DNA of 64,000 nucleotides, taken from NCBI GenBank assembly GCA_036365455.1, contig JAWQUS010000020.1, positions 1,337,001 to 1,401,000 of the forward strand, read 5' to 3'. Numbering within the stretch: position 1 is the stretch's first letter; every line of letters begins with the position of its first letter. The DNA comes from Macrosoma leucophasiata (lineage: Eukaryota; Arthropoda; Insecta; Lepidoptera; Hedylidae). Positions 29,846-40,789 of this stretch are shown here, piece by piece. The notes beneath the pieces were generated by a model that was not told where the DNA came from, searched no databases, and worked only from the letters and a program-made list of their open reading frames with translations. A program made the position numbers and the translations under genes.

Positions 29846-30127
29846 GTAGAGCTCCAAGACGGAGCTCGCGGGCGTTGGCACCACCGCATTACCTAATAAT
29901 ACACTTGCCGCTAAATGGTATTTTTCAGCACTATCGTGTTCCGGTCAGGTGGTAATATACGGCCCTGTAATTTCCGGCACAGAGCCATAACACCTTAGGC
30001 CTCATGAGAGGTAGCACATCTGCATTTTGACCTTGGTCTTTGTGTATGTGTCTATAGGCTGCAGTCATCACTTAACATCAATGTGAAGTGCATGCTTATT
30101 TGCCACTACCATTACTTAAAAAAAAAG
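29846..30127 (+). repeat. RepA copy, near full length
   Basis: Starts ATGGTAGAGCTCC, ends ATTACTTAAAAAAAAAG. Confidence 0.85.
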
Positions 30128-30165
30128 TTAGGTTTAATGGTTTACGAATTCTTTTTCCTGTTTGT

Positions 30166-30250
30166 GTAGGCACCACCGCATTACCTAATCTATCTGCCGC
30201 TGAATGGTATAAATGTGAGCTGCATGCTTATATGCCTTACATAAAACATG
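30166..30250 (+). repeat. RepA fragment with internal deletion
   Basis: Joins GTGTAGGCACCACCGCATTA to TGAGCTGCATGCTTATATGC, skipping most of the body. Confidence 0.6.
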
Positions 30251-30483
30251 TTTCCGAAGGTGATGTTTACGCCATAAAACAAAAGATTATTCAAGTCTCC
30301 TCCGATGAGCCCTTCAGGGCTGGCAATGTGCCAACTGTTCTGGAGTTGTAAATAAATATTCATTGGAGACGATCATCACTTTCAATCAATTGGATTATTC
30401 GCTAAGATAAACTAACATCATCGTAAGAATGATTATCGTACTATCAAATAGCATAACTCGTATTTATGCAGGCAATTGAACGA
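30251..30483. other. No gene recognised
   Basis: Short unassigned stretch. Confidence 0.4.
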
Positions 30484-30640
30484 TTTTTTTGTGTTACTAT
30501 GGCGGCAAACAAGCATTCAGTTCACATTGATGTTAAGTGATGACTGCAGTCTATAAGCACACAAGACCAAGGTCAAAATGCAGATGCGTTATCACTCCTG
30601 AGGCCTAAGGTGTTATGCCTCTGTGTCGGAATTTACAATG
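30484..30640 (-). repeat. RepA copy, 5' part lost
   Basis: T-run to the GTCGGAATTTACA block. Confidence 0.8.
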
Positions 30641-30716
30641 TTTGCACGATGATAGCACCCCTAGTGGCCGCTACTCTTCACGAACTGTCAAATTATAGCA
30701 ACTAGATGTTTTGATC

Positions 30717-31400
30717 AACTGCCTCAGTAACCTAGTAGTAGCAGGCCACTACTACTATGCTGGTGGTCCTGGGTTCGATTCCCGGGTAGGGGGTTATCAG
30801 AGATGTATGTATGTATCTTCACGCCAGGTCCCTAACGGGGTAGGCAGAGACTGTAGAGCGCCAGATATCCCGGTCCTGACAAACCTCTCGTGCCTCGTCT
30901 ACCTTCATCATTCTCCTCATACATGCACGCCGATTCCTAAGACTTTTGATCGCACCATCAGACAGAACTCGACCTATTTGTTCATGGTAGGTCAGTCTTG
31001 GTCTTCCTGGGCCTCTGCAACCATCCACATTCGCATTGTATTGTGTTTAGTCATTCGCTCATTCGACATTATTTCTGTATGCCCGAACCATCGAAGCATG
31101 CCTTTTTTCATTTTTACACCGATACTATCATTGACACAAAGCCTCTTTCTTATATCTTCATTCTTATCAGAGATAATGGTGTAAAGTCCTTTATCTCCGG
31201 TTCTATTAAGATTTTCCCATTTTCTGTAAATTTCCCAGTACCTCGAAGTTTGTTAATGTGCCTGGAGATGTCAACAGGCCCGCCACCTGTTACATGGTCA
31301 AAACGTTACCGGCGAATCATGGGTTTTTGCATGTATGTTTGAATTCAGGCATTTACCTGTTTCTACCCCTTCGGGGATTGCAGGTGTGAAGTTAAGTTTT
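30717..31400 (+). repeat. SINE-D copy split by LINE-Z
   Basis: Head and early body at 30717-30804, remainder at 31164-31400. TTATCAGAGAT occurs at 30794-30804 and 31164-31174 around the inserted LINE piece. Confidence 0.85.
30805..31163 (-). pseudogene. LINE-Z 3' fragment inserted into SINE-D
   Basis: 359 bp, 5'-truncated, encoding CRGPGRPRLTYHEQIGRVL and RRACMRRMMKVDEAREVC before stops and the GCGTGAAGATACATACAT tail. The 11-bp target duplication shows target-primed insertion. Confidence 0.85.
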
Positions 31401-31473
31401 TAAGTAAAAATATATTTTTTTATTAATTTTTATTAATTTTATTACAAATAGAATACTATTTATAAACTACTTT

Positions 31474-31741
31474 ATTTTTTCATGAAGTGGTAAACAAGCA
31501 TACACATTTATATAGGTAAGTAATATTGTGGCATATCAACATCTATGTGAAAACAGAGATTTTGATGTAGATGCGGTGCCACTCCTGAGGCCTAAGGTGT
31601 TATGCCTCTGGGAGGGAAATGACAGGGTTACAAACATTATCACTACCGTAACACGATACCGCTTAGCACTACCATTTAGCAGGAATGTAATGCGCTAGTG
31701 CCTAGCCCGAGAGCTCTATCACTGGACCTCTACCACCAGTA
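31474..31741 (-). repeat. RepA copy, diverged
   Basis: Both ends present; the body has many changes (CTCTGGGAGGGAAATGACAG). Confidence 0.75.
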
Positions 31742-32151
31742 GAGTATGTATGGGATTTGCATGGGTAAAACACGTTATAATTTCCAACTTCAATCTGTTG
31801 AAATAAGCAAGAAATTACTGTAAGCCTACGAATTCATGGTTCTGAGCACAACATATGAGAGACGTCGAAGATCATACTAATCTATCTTACTACTAGCTTA
31901 CTAGGTGTAAGCGCTCTGATCATAAGAAAAAGGTCTGGGATACAAACTCCTTACCAAATATCATTAAATTAACATGAGAAATATTCTTTATTATACAGAC
32001 TCTTATTTGTACGAGGCCAAATTTCGATTCGCCGCTGTAATTATGTACAGTGACAACTTCACGCCTCTTTTCCCGGAAGAGATAGGTACGAGTAGAGGTA
32101 AATGCATACATTCAAACACACATGCAAACAGAGGGTGGCTGGGAAATTGAA
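31742..32151. other. No gene; small SINE-D 3' remnant
   Basis: 32096-32135 resembles the SINE-D GCATGCATTCAA region on the minus strand. The rest is unassigned. Confidence 0.45.
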
Positions 32152-32340
32152 TAAAGCCCATTCAGACCTGCGCCTTATTCGCTACCGACGTGGGGAGGGA
32201 AATTACCGAGCGGGTTTCGCTCCGGTATTTTGTATGAAGTTCCGCGACTAGAGCGCAATATAGTCGGTAGAGCGGTATTGTATAGATAAGCGGTATTGTT
32301 TCGCTTTGTTCGGCGAAACAAGTGTCGCTTGACCGTCATA
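32152..32340. repeat. Repeat P, copy 1
   Basis: Shares GAGCGGGTTTCGCTC, AGCGGTATTGTTTCGCTT and GCGAAACAAG with 36590-36772 in the same orientation. Unclassified. Confidence 0.55.
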
Positions 32341-32469
32341 GTAAAATAAAACTGGTAAAATAAAAAAAAAATTAAAAATTGTAGATAAAATAAATCCAAG
32401 AAAATTTCGCTAGCAAAAAGGTAGGTCGCGTAGGTCTGCAAAGCCCTTAAAAAACAATCTCGCACCAAG

Positions 32470-32570
32470 AATAAAAGATAATCTTTATTTCTGATAGCCC
32501 CGATCGAATCCCAGGACTCCAGCGTAGCAGTAACCTGATACCACTAGACTACTGAGGCAAGGTAATATGT
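32470..32570 (-). repeat. SINE-D head remnant
   Basis: Minus-strand GCCTCAGTAGTCTAGTGG and GGATTCGATCGGGG correspond to the A-box and B-box arms. Confidence 0.65.
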
Positions 32571-32975
32571 ACAAGGTATAAAATAAGGACATCTCGCTAT
32601 AAAAATACTCGAACAGTTTGCTCGCAGTAAACAACTGAATAAATACAATATATATTACATAACGAAAATGTAATTTATACACCGGTTGTATATTTCATTA
32701 TTAAATCAACACATTTCCACCGGACGGGTGTTGATAAAAATTGATTTACGCGGTAATGACACGGCTTTGGTTTCAGAGTTATCATAATAAATGTGGTTGA
32801 TTAATCTCCTTTCATAATATTATTTACATTACAATCTGCTGGCGTTGGAATTTTATGAACCACCACAGACTAGCGGAAAATTTTTCATAAACTGGAAGAC
32901 AAATCTTCCACTGGTGAAGTCAATCAACAAAAAAATGGCGGTCAACGCATTTCAACAGGCCAGCAATACTTGTTT
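32571..32975. other. No gene recognised
   Basis: AT-rich; nothing assignable. Confidence 0.5.
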
Positions 32976-33185
32976 TTATGTTATTTCGCAACAACACATG
33001 CTAGTGAAATATATTTTTTAAAGAAAAATGGAAAGAAAAATTTGACATCAAGCGAGACTTGAACTCGCGGCCACTGGGAATCTAGTCCAGCCGCTCTTCC
33101 AAGTGAGCTACTGAAGTCCTGTCCGGCTTGTCAAATCTTTCCTTCACATTTATTGCATTGCCTTGGAATATTTATCACCGAATAT
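32976..33185 (-). repeat. SINE-E copy, untruncated head
   Basis: Includes ~45 bp upstream of the tRNA-like head (GCAATGCAATAAATGTGAAG on the minus strand) that also precedes the head at 35055, 47870 and 50000, showing that this leader belongs to the element. Confidence 0.8.
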
Positions 33186-33355
33186 AAAACAACTAAGGTC
33201 TCAGTGTTGCAAAGCATCCGCATTTTGCCCGCAGTATTAACTCACTATAAATGTGAAATGTTTTCCTTGTTTAACACTATCATAATACAACAAACTATAA
33301 AATTTGAGTTAAATTTAGGTCCTTAACGTCAGGCTCTTACTTTCAACTGAAATAT

Positions 33356-33552
33356 GTATAACGTAACTTTCCCGTAGTGACAGGCAGGAGTAAATGCATA
33401 GTAATAGTTGGCGAGTCTATTGACAACACCAGGCACATTACCAAAATCCGAGGGTGGCACTGGGTAAATTCAAGAAAATGGTATAATCCAGAGAAAAAGG
33501 ATAATACAACTCGATCGAACCCAGAATCCTAGTGCTAGTAAGTCAGTACTTC
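33356..33552 (-). repeat. Degenerate SINE-D copy
   Basis: Remnants GTAACTT, GGCGAGTCTATTGACA and GATCGAACCCAG in SINE-D order on the minus strand. Confidence 0.5.
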
Positions 33553-33765
33553 AGTACAGTCTGTCTGAGACAGTTAATTCTGGATGAAACTAACCTTTTG
33601 TGTGGTCACAAGGAACTCTTTTACTCTGTTATGTCTGTCCATTCGTCCATATGTTTGTCTATGTCGTTGGATAGGTATTTAAAATATTGAGAGCCTTGTA
33701 TCTAAGCTCTCTATATTATTATCATCGTCATCCTCTTCAATGTAGAAGATTATAATAGGTAATAT

Positions 33766-34049
33766 TTTTTTATTTGTTGGAAAGTGGCAGACAAGCATGC
33801 AGTTTACATTGATGTTAAGTGATGTAATGTGAACCTATAAACTCTGTTAACAACTAATAGACTGCGTTACTACTCCTGAGGCCTAAGGTTTTATGCCTCT
33901 GTGCCGGAGATTACAGGGCCGTACATTAAGTCACCTGACCGGAACAAGATAGTTCTAAACACTGCCACTTAGCGTAATGCGTGCTTAGGGTAATGCGGTG
34001 ATGCCTACGCCCGCATCGAGCTCCGTCACTGAAGGTCTACCACAAGTAA
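33766..34049 (-). repeat. RepA copy, full length
   Basis: T-run at 33766, 5' end at 34049 (CTACCACAAGTAAA). Confidence 0.85.
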
Positions 34050-34139
34050 AACCACATATCGGGAGTTCAATTCTGAAAACCAAAATAATAATCTAGCACA
34101 AAGTATTGAATAAACCTTTGCATAAAAAATAATTTTGCT

Positions 34140-34855
34140 CCGGGAAAGCCATCCGTCTACCCACTAAAAACCCCTGAGTGTTCCGACTCGTCCTCCATCG
34201 GTGTCGGAGTCACGGGAACGCTACCGCACACATCCGCTACCCCACTGGCGGCTGCTCGTTGCCGAGCCCTCCTCGGAGCCTTTCGGCTTCAAACAACAAT
34301 AGTGGCGTGTGGAACACCTGCACGCCAGCCCGCCCGGGACCTCTCCATTTGGGCGAGGGACAACCCCTAGTCCGATGACCGAAGGCCTTGTCCCGATCAC
34401 TCACAACAGTGTCCCCAGCCCAGGTGGAGGGGTCCAGGGGCACAAAGTTCGGCCTTGGGGGAGCAGGAGTGTCAGGGACGAACTGACTCTCAACCGCCCC
34501 TCCGCGGCCCCACCACGTTCCTATCGAGCGGTGGGACCACCGTTAGGCGGTGGGGGATAGGGTGCAGTGCCAATGACACACCCATACACCTCTTCCCCAG
34601 CTGTCTCCTCACCACGTCCTCATCTGATGGCGGGACCACCGTTAGGCGACTGGGGATAGGGTGCAGGGCCAACGACACACTCATACACCTCTTCTCCAGC
34701 CGTCTCCCCACCACAGCACTGTGTGGCGGGCAGAGCCACTCCAAACGCCGCTCCCTCGCTGGGCTCCTCTTAGCTTCGCCGGTGTGGCTTAATTCACTAC
34801 TACTGACTACTAAGCTCCAGCGCCACGATAAGACGGAAACCCTGGGGGGGGGGGG
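34140..34855 (-). mobile_element. GC-rich retroposon H, copy 2
   Basis: Reverse complement of copy 1 for most of its length. The C-run 5' end is at 34855 (12 G on the plus strand) and the two tandem GGCTGGGGA...TCCCC units are retained. The 3' end differs from copy 1: it stops at GGCTTTCCCGGAGC with a short A-rich tail. Frames open in copy 1 are interrupted here. Confidence 0.7.
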
Positions 34856-34914
34856 ATAAATTAAATCTTGACTTACCTACAACAAGATGCAAATTTTCTA
34901 ACAAAGAAATTGAA

Positions 34915-35244
34915 ATATATTTTAATTAAAGAAAAATGGAAAGAATAATTTGACTTCAGGCGAGACTCGAACTCTAACTAGCATACACTAGTCTAGCTAG
35001 CACTAGTTGCCTAACTAGCATAGTTGGCAATAGATGGCGCTGCTGCTACCTTAAAGCAATGCAATAAATGTGAAGGAAACTTTTGACAAATTGGTCAGGA
35101 CTTCAGTAGCTCAATTGGAAGAGCGGCTGGACTAGATTCCAAGTAGGCCGCGAGTTCAAGTCTCGCCTAAAGTCAATTTTTTCTTTCCATTTTTCTTTAA
35201 ATAAAATATATTTCACAAGCATGTGTTAATGCGAAATAATATAA
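34915..35244 (+). repeat. Palindromic SINE-E (inverted 5' arm)
   Basis: A minus-oriented tail-plus-head arm, then the leader (AGCATAGTTGGCAATAGATG), then a full plus copy. AACAAAGAAATTGAA at 34900-34914 and 35245-35259 shows that the whole inverted structure inserted as one event. Confidence 0.8.
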
Positions 35245-35259
35245 AACAAAGAAATTGAA

Positions 35260-35756
35260 GTTCATTCTTGTTTGCCACCTATTACATAAAACGCCGTACT
35301 AACCTATAACTTGGACACTTGATTTGTGGTCTTAAACCCACTCAATTTCCAGTCAAAGTTTAGCAACCGTTATTCTAACATTTAACATAACCACCTACAA
35401 ACAATAAGATCCGCCTACATTCAGTCCCTATATATATTATCTCATCTGGATTTTTTTGAAGCTGTAAAATACACAGACATAATATCTGGGTACACATTTC
35501 ATGAATAAATTTGTATCACGTATGGCGGTTGTCAATATTTTAGAATTGCAAAAAAACTCGGAAAAATTGAATTAATGGGTGACGGACGTGTCGAAATTTA
35601 AATGGACCCAGGAGAGCGATCGGTCCATTTCAATACATTTACATTTTTTTGGGAGAAAGAGTATCAATATTGGAGCTCAAACGCACGGACACATTGTATT
35701 ACCTAATCTGTTTGAGTCTAAAATTCAAAAGTGGCATTTCATCTGACTCTAAAGCT
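35260..35756. other. No gene recognised
   Basis: Unassigned, AT-rich. Confidence 0.5.
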
Positions 35757-35924
35757 GGCTCTACACTCGTGTGTGACGTTGCGCCGTGAATTCTCGGGTA
35801 ACATATTAATAAATGAATAACATCGGGGCATGGAAGGTCAAACGTATTTTTTGCCGTTCTCGTAAGGCGTGAACAACATTCACACTTACACTTTCGCGGC
35901 TATTCGCCCCGCGAGTGTAGAGCC
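35757..35924. mobile_element. MITE with GGCTCTACACTCG ends
   Basis: 168 bp with terminal inverted repeats GGCTCTACACTCG/CGAGTGTAGAGCC. No ORF. No clean target duplication seen. Confidence 0.6.
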
Positions 35925-35944
35925 GACTTGATTATTGTAGTGTT

Positions 35945-36080
35945 GGAGCTTAAAAAAATAGTGTTCAGCTCTATCATGTTGTGATAGGTGTAATGTATTT
36001 GCATTTTATTTATAGCATACAGTGTTCACTTACCATCAGTGTAAGCCGTATGCTTATTTCACAGTTTATTGACAAAAAAA
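35945..36080 (+). repeat. Degenerate RepA fragment
   Basis: TAGTGTTCAGCTCTATC near the middle and TTGACAAAAAAA at the tail. Confidence 0.5.
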
Positions 36081-36589
36081 TGTGACCTGTCTTTATTTGC
36101 ACCTACCATTCGTATTTCTGTAGCTGCCCGATTTCACTTTTATTTTATATCAATACACAAAAACCCAATCTCATGACAACATTTAATGGATGTTTTATGT
36201 CAAAATCATACAAAATTCAGAGTATTCCAAGAAGATATAAAAGCGGTATCAGAGAATATCAAAATAATTAACTTTTATACTAAAACCCACCCTCAGACGA
36301 AAAGAATTCCCCAATTAATACATTAAGGGGAGCAAATATAATACGGATATTTTCCCCTCAAAGCATATCGCTTGAATAGCATTTTGTACAAATGAATGAA
36401 TTCTTTTCCAGTTTCCTTGCCAGACATTAATAAAAGGAAAGTGTATTTATTTTTCCGATATATTGAGCGTGTATTTGAACAGAGTTTTTTTCTAACTTAA
36501 AGCTTTTTGTACAGCATTTGCTTATTTATGATAATGATAACAAATTCACTCATGTTGATATTCGGGACATAATTTCATGATGGTTTTCT
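36081..36589. other. No gene recognised
   Basis: Unassigned, AT-rich. Confidence 0.5.
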
Positions 36590-36772
36590 TAAGGCCTATT
36601 CAGAACTGTGCATTATTTGCTACCTTTGTGGGTAGGGTTATACCAAACGAGTTTCGCTCTGGTATATTGTATTAAGTTTCGTGACTAGAACAAAACAGTT
36701 AGTACAAAGGTATTGTCTAAAGGTCAGCGGTATTGTTTCGCTTGTTCAGCGAAATAAGTTACGCTAGACGAC
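36590..36772. repeat. Repeat P, copy 2
   Basis: See 32152-32340; about 75 percent similar by eye. Confidence 0.55.
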
Positions 36773-37010
36773 TCAACGGTGTGGAAGAAAATTATTATCA
36801 TTACTGGTGATTCAATTAAGGCTAATAAAAGTTACGCTTCCTCTTCTTCGCTATACATAACTACAATCTCTGATACTCTCCATTATTACAACGCGGTAGT
36901 GACACAGACGTGTATATACATACACTAAAATAACTAATGAGCGAAAATCATTTCGCTACCCGTCGCCGAAGCTTGGTATGAATAGGAGGATTACCGAATA
37001 CTAATTACCA

Positions 37011-37217
37011 CACCGCGGACACTCCGCCAAAATTCCATACAAACGCTTAATTTGGTCTCTATTACACAGACATCAATCAGTGACGTGTATTTACACGTGC
37101 ACTTGTGTGTAAAATATACCAACTGTCGCCCATAAGAGGGGAGGTGGTTGGGTAATGCGAGGAAATCGGGCGGGTTCGAAGTTTCCATTCTATACGTAGT
37201 ATTATTACATATTCTCT
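37011..37217 (-). mobile_element. Element C, copy 2
   Basis: Reverse complement of 13029-13248 with few differences, here outside any RepA copy, so C moves on its own. Confidence 0.65.
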
Positions 37218-37479
37218 GCTTTTACTTCTACTGCAAACTACATACTACGCGGTATTCGCTACCGTAGGGTAGCTAAGTAAATCAAATGTAAAACATAATT
37301 TATGAGATACAGGGTTTTCGAAAATACGTTTCGTTAAAAAATAATATCAATATAAATGTCACGATAGATGTCATCTTCGAAAACAGAAAAAAACTTTTTG
37401 TGTCTTCTGAAATTAAAGAAAATAATAATAATTATGTTAATAACGTTCTCGTAGGTTTTCGCGAGCTTCATACATTATT

Positions 37480-37580
37480 GAAATTAAACTTGCGGATTTT
37501 CTCGCGTACCTATACAACACTCCCAAACCCAAGAAGTTTGGGAGTGTTGTATACGCGAGAAAATCCGCAAGTTCAATTTC
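37480..37580. repeat. Long near-perfect hairpin (45-bp stem)
   Basis: Left arm 37480-37528 and right arm 37536-37580 pair with a 3-nt bulge and one mismatch around the 7-nt loop CCAAGAA. Possible hairpin-RNA or miRNA-like source, or a foldback relic. Confidence 0.75.
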
Positions 37581-38136
37581 AACAAAATAATTATATTAGT
37601 TAAATACCACTTAAAATTCAGTCACAATTTTACTAACATGCAATCACTCAGCGCGTTATTTTTCGGCTAAAATCCGGGGTGTCACTTTCATTGCCAGTTA
37701 TAACCAGCCTGTTGTGTTTTAGCATGTCCCAGGCTACAAATCTACCTTTGATAACCCTTTCAATTCAAAACATGTGTTATAACTTAGACACTAAGGTTTT
37801 AAGTTGCACTGATGTAATTTATTATTATAAATCGTACATATCATTGAACAATCAATATTATCAGTGTAGTAAAAGCATGCATGCTGCTACACTAGATGGT
37901 CCATCGTTCATGGCAGAGGTGTTCACTGTAATACACGGTTTAATGCTCATTCGATCGCTCCGCTTGACTCTAAACACGAGGCTTAAATGATAAAAGGGAG
38001 CGGAGCACTATCAGTACATTTTTTATGAGATCAGATCTATACTTTTCAACCCATTATCATTACCCATTACGCACATCAAGAAAGTAAGAGCCAAATGCAT
38101 AAATCGGTAAAGAAAGAACCTCTTAACCTTCTAAGA
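37581..38136. other. No gene recognised
   Basis: A 103-codon plus-strand frame at 37679-37990 has no recognisable motif and I do not call it. Confidence 0.45.
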
Positions 38137-38297
38137 GAGTCCAAATAGTGGACTATTTGGACTCACAAGCGATTTGATGGCAAGAATTAAGAGATCTGAA
38201 CAATTGCGAAGAAGCGATAATTTCCTTCATTAACTTCTACGAATTTCTTCAAGAAATTCCTGTTACAAATGGATTCTAATTAGTATTAATTAGAATC
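38137..38297. repeat. Three short palindromes in a row
   Basis: Hairpins at 38137-38164 (11-bp stem), 38241-38259 (GAATTTCTT/AAGAAATTC) and 38272-38297 (11-bp stem GATTCTAATTA). Confidence 0.7.
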
Positions 38298-39554
38298 AAG
38301 TTCATCATATGTAAGATACACTTGACCTGTGTCACACACAGTCATAATCTTTTTGGGATAACAACTATTACACTTCAAAAAACTTCCAAGCTTTTTGTAA
38401 CACCATCTTTATTTACGTTGAAATAAAACTAGTTTTCGGATTTATCTCGCGTATATTTTTGTGTTAATCCTAAACGCTACGCAAGACGTTTGCAAAATAG
38501 ATGGAGGTAGCTGCACATAATATTTTTTTAAACTGCTGTCAGACAAATGTCACTTCAGTCTGGCCGAGACCACGGAAGCTGAAAAGCGAGCGAAACATCG
38601 GGTTCGATTTTAAATAATAGTTTAATACACGCAAGATAAATTCGAGAACTAGTTTTAGTTGATTTGATTGTAGTTCGCGAAAGCCTAGAAACATACTTTA
38701 CTTACATTGTTTCTCTTTTCAATAGGATAGTAGAAAAATACAGACACGGAGGACAAAGGAGATGTTGCAAAAATGTATGGACCTCCGGCCATGTACACAC
38801 ACAATATCATTAACAGGCAAAATCAATATAAAAACGTTTTTAACTGCATATTTTCACTTGTTTAACTATGTTTGCAGTTACAAAACATTATTTGCAACAT
38901 GGCGAATATGGCGGGCGATGTCATTTTGACATTTTAATTTTTTAAATTGTTTTTTTGATTTTAAAGTACTTGGAGAAAAAGTAATGTTTTCTATATACTA
39001 TCGAATCCGATTTCATGTGTTAATACTATACTAATCGATGTACAATTTTTAAAAAATCTTCGAAACTTCTTTAAATTGATCGATTCGATAAATTGTTTTT
39101 TTAATAATATGTCATGCACGAGTAAAATACAGATAGCATTAGTTTTGTTTCATCTACATAGGTACTATCCCAAGCGTCGGCTGTATCGCCGCCATGTTGA
39201 ACATAGTTGAAAATGATAAAATCGTTTGAATTAAATGTGGTTGTAACTCTAAAATATATTCTTGAATAAATTAATTGTATTTTTTTTAGATTCTCCTTTA
39301 ATTTACCCATTTTTTGAGGACGTGTACGAACCAGAGCCGAGCTCGCAACGTTTCCTTTTCCAACAGGGAGCCGACTAACTCTAATGCTTTCGTTTATAAT
39401 GATATCTTGACAGTTTCGTACCGCCTATCAAAACATTTTGCTCTTAAGTATATACCTGCGGACGAAAACACTTCTAGGAAAAAGTTAGGTGGTACGAAAG
39501 ATACAACTGACAAGATGATGTAATTAATCGAAAGCTACCACCTAGAGCTGCTAC
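38298..39554. other. No gene recognised
   Basis: 1.25 kb of mostly unassigned DNA. 38540-38610 has GACCACGGAAGCTGAAAAGC, similar to 50710-50740, probably a minor repeat. Confidence 0.5.
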
Positions 39555-39768
39555 CACAACAGGCCCCACCGCATTACCTAATATACTTGCCACTAAATGG
39601 CAGTGTTCAGCACTATCGTGTTCCCGTCAGGTGGTAATATATGGACCTGTTATTTCCGGCACAGAGGCATAACTCCTTAGACCTCAGGAGTGGTAACGCA
39701 TCTGCATGTTGCCTGTCACTTAACATCAATGTGAACTGCATGCTTGATTGCCACTTTCATTACGTAAA
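39555..39768 (+). repeat. RepA copy, 5' end and part of body lost
   Basis: CCACCGCATTACC to ATTACGTAAAAAAAA with ~40 bp missing before CACTTAACATC. Confidence 0.8.
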
Positions 39769-40413
39769 AAAAATATCTCTAAAATCTTTACTGAACTCTC
39801 TGACTCTTTTTTGGACATAAACAAATTATATTATTCCTTCTCAGCATACATAGCAATCAACCTTGTTCATGATTAACGCAATTTCATTAGGCTCTTGACA
39901 CTGTCATGAAAATGCCATCCTTTCATAACATGATCCATACATCAAAGCCGCAGGAGTTCCCGTTACAAATGGAAATGACCGCTTCTATTTATAGGCGTGC
40001 TATCGTGCAGATCTCTCGATTCCTCCCCTATCAATTTGCTAGGGTCCCAACACTAGGGACATCTTGGGATGATCAAATGTGCCTCCATTACTTAAGCGTT
40101 TAGCTTTTAGTTCGTTGGAAGGTGTTTGATTAGTTGAAAGGAATAGATGTTATCAGTCTTGGAACGGGGTCTAAATGTCTGGTTCAATTTGATTGGGATA
40201 TCTCGATTTTCTAAGAGTCGACAACTTACAAGATGGCTACGATTAAAAAGAAGCAATCTAGTCGGTGGCACTCTCACAGCTTCACACAATAAGGGAGCTA
40301 TATTTGAACTATCTTAATTTCCCGTGAGTGTTAGAGTTTCCACTCTATCTGATAACACCAATATCTCATTTGTAGACTAGTGTTAGTTTAGTTTCTAATA
40401 ATTGCTGGTACTC
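39769..40413. other. No gene recognised
   Basis: Less AT-rich than average, single copy in this window, but without a convincing coding frame. Confidence 0.45.
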
Positions 40414-40424
40414 ATAATTAAAAG

Positions 40425-40778
40425 GAAGCGCGCATGGCCCCGCGGCTGGTGTAGTTCGTAATCGAACCACTCGGTTAAGCGATACGGGCGCATTCGGGTG
40501 ATGGGTGACCGCTAATGGCAAATTAAAGATGCGCTTTTCCTTGCTACGGAGGGCACGTTAAGCTGTCGGTTCCGGTTGCTATCGATAGATATCAGTTGTT
40601 AAGCCTTGTCGGAGGCCTTATGGGCGGTTTGAAAAATATCTGACAGCGGGTTGGCCACTAACCCGTATCTCCACCAACCCGCATTGGAGCAGCGTGGTGG
40701 GGTAAGCTCTAGGCCTCCCCCCAAAAAAAGGGAGAGACTCGTGCCCAGCAGTGGAACGTATAATGGGTTGCTATTATG
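40425..40778 (+). repeat. SINE-F, full copy with 5S-like head
   Basis: 5' GAAGCGCGCATGGCC; 5S-like part at 40473-40513 (GGTTAAGCGATACGGGCGC, GATGGGTGACCGC). Flanks ATAATTAAAAG (40414-40424) and ATAATAAAAAG (40779-40789) are an 11-bp duplication with one mismatch. Confidence 0.85.
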
Positions 40779-40789
40779 ATAATAAAAAG

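Noticed and set aside
34178..34859. ORFs of 66-134 codons in GC-rich DNA
   Set aside because: Same element H; frames not shared with copy 1.
37679..37990. 103-codon plus ORF as a gene
   Set aside because: No motif, no homologue recognised, AT-rich composition like surrounding DNA.
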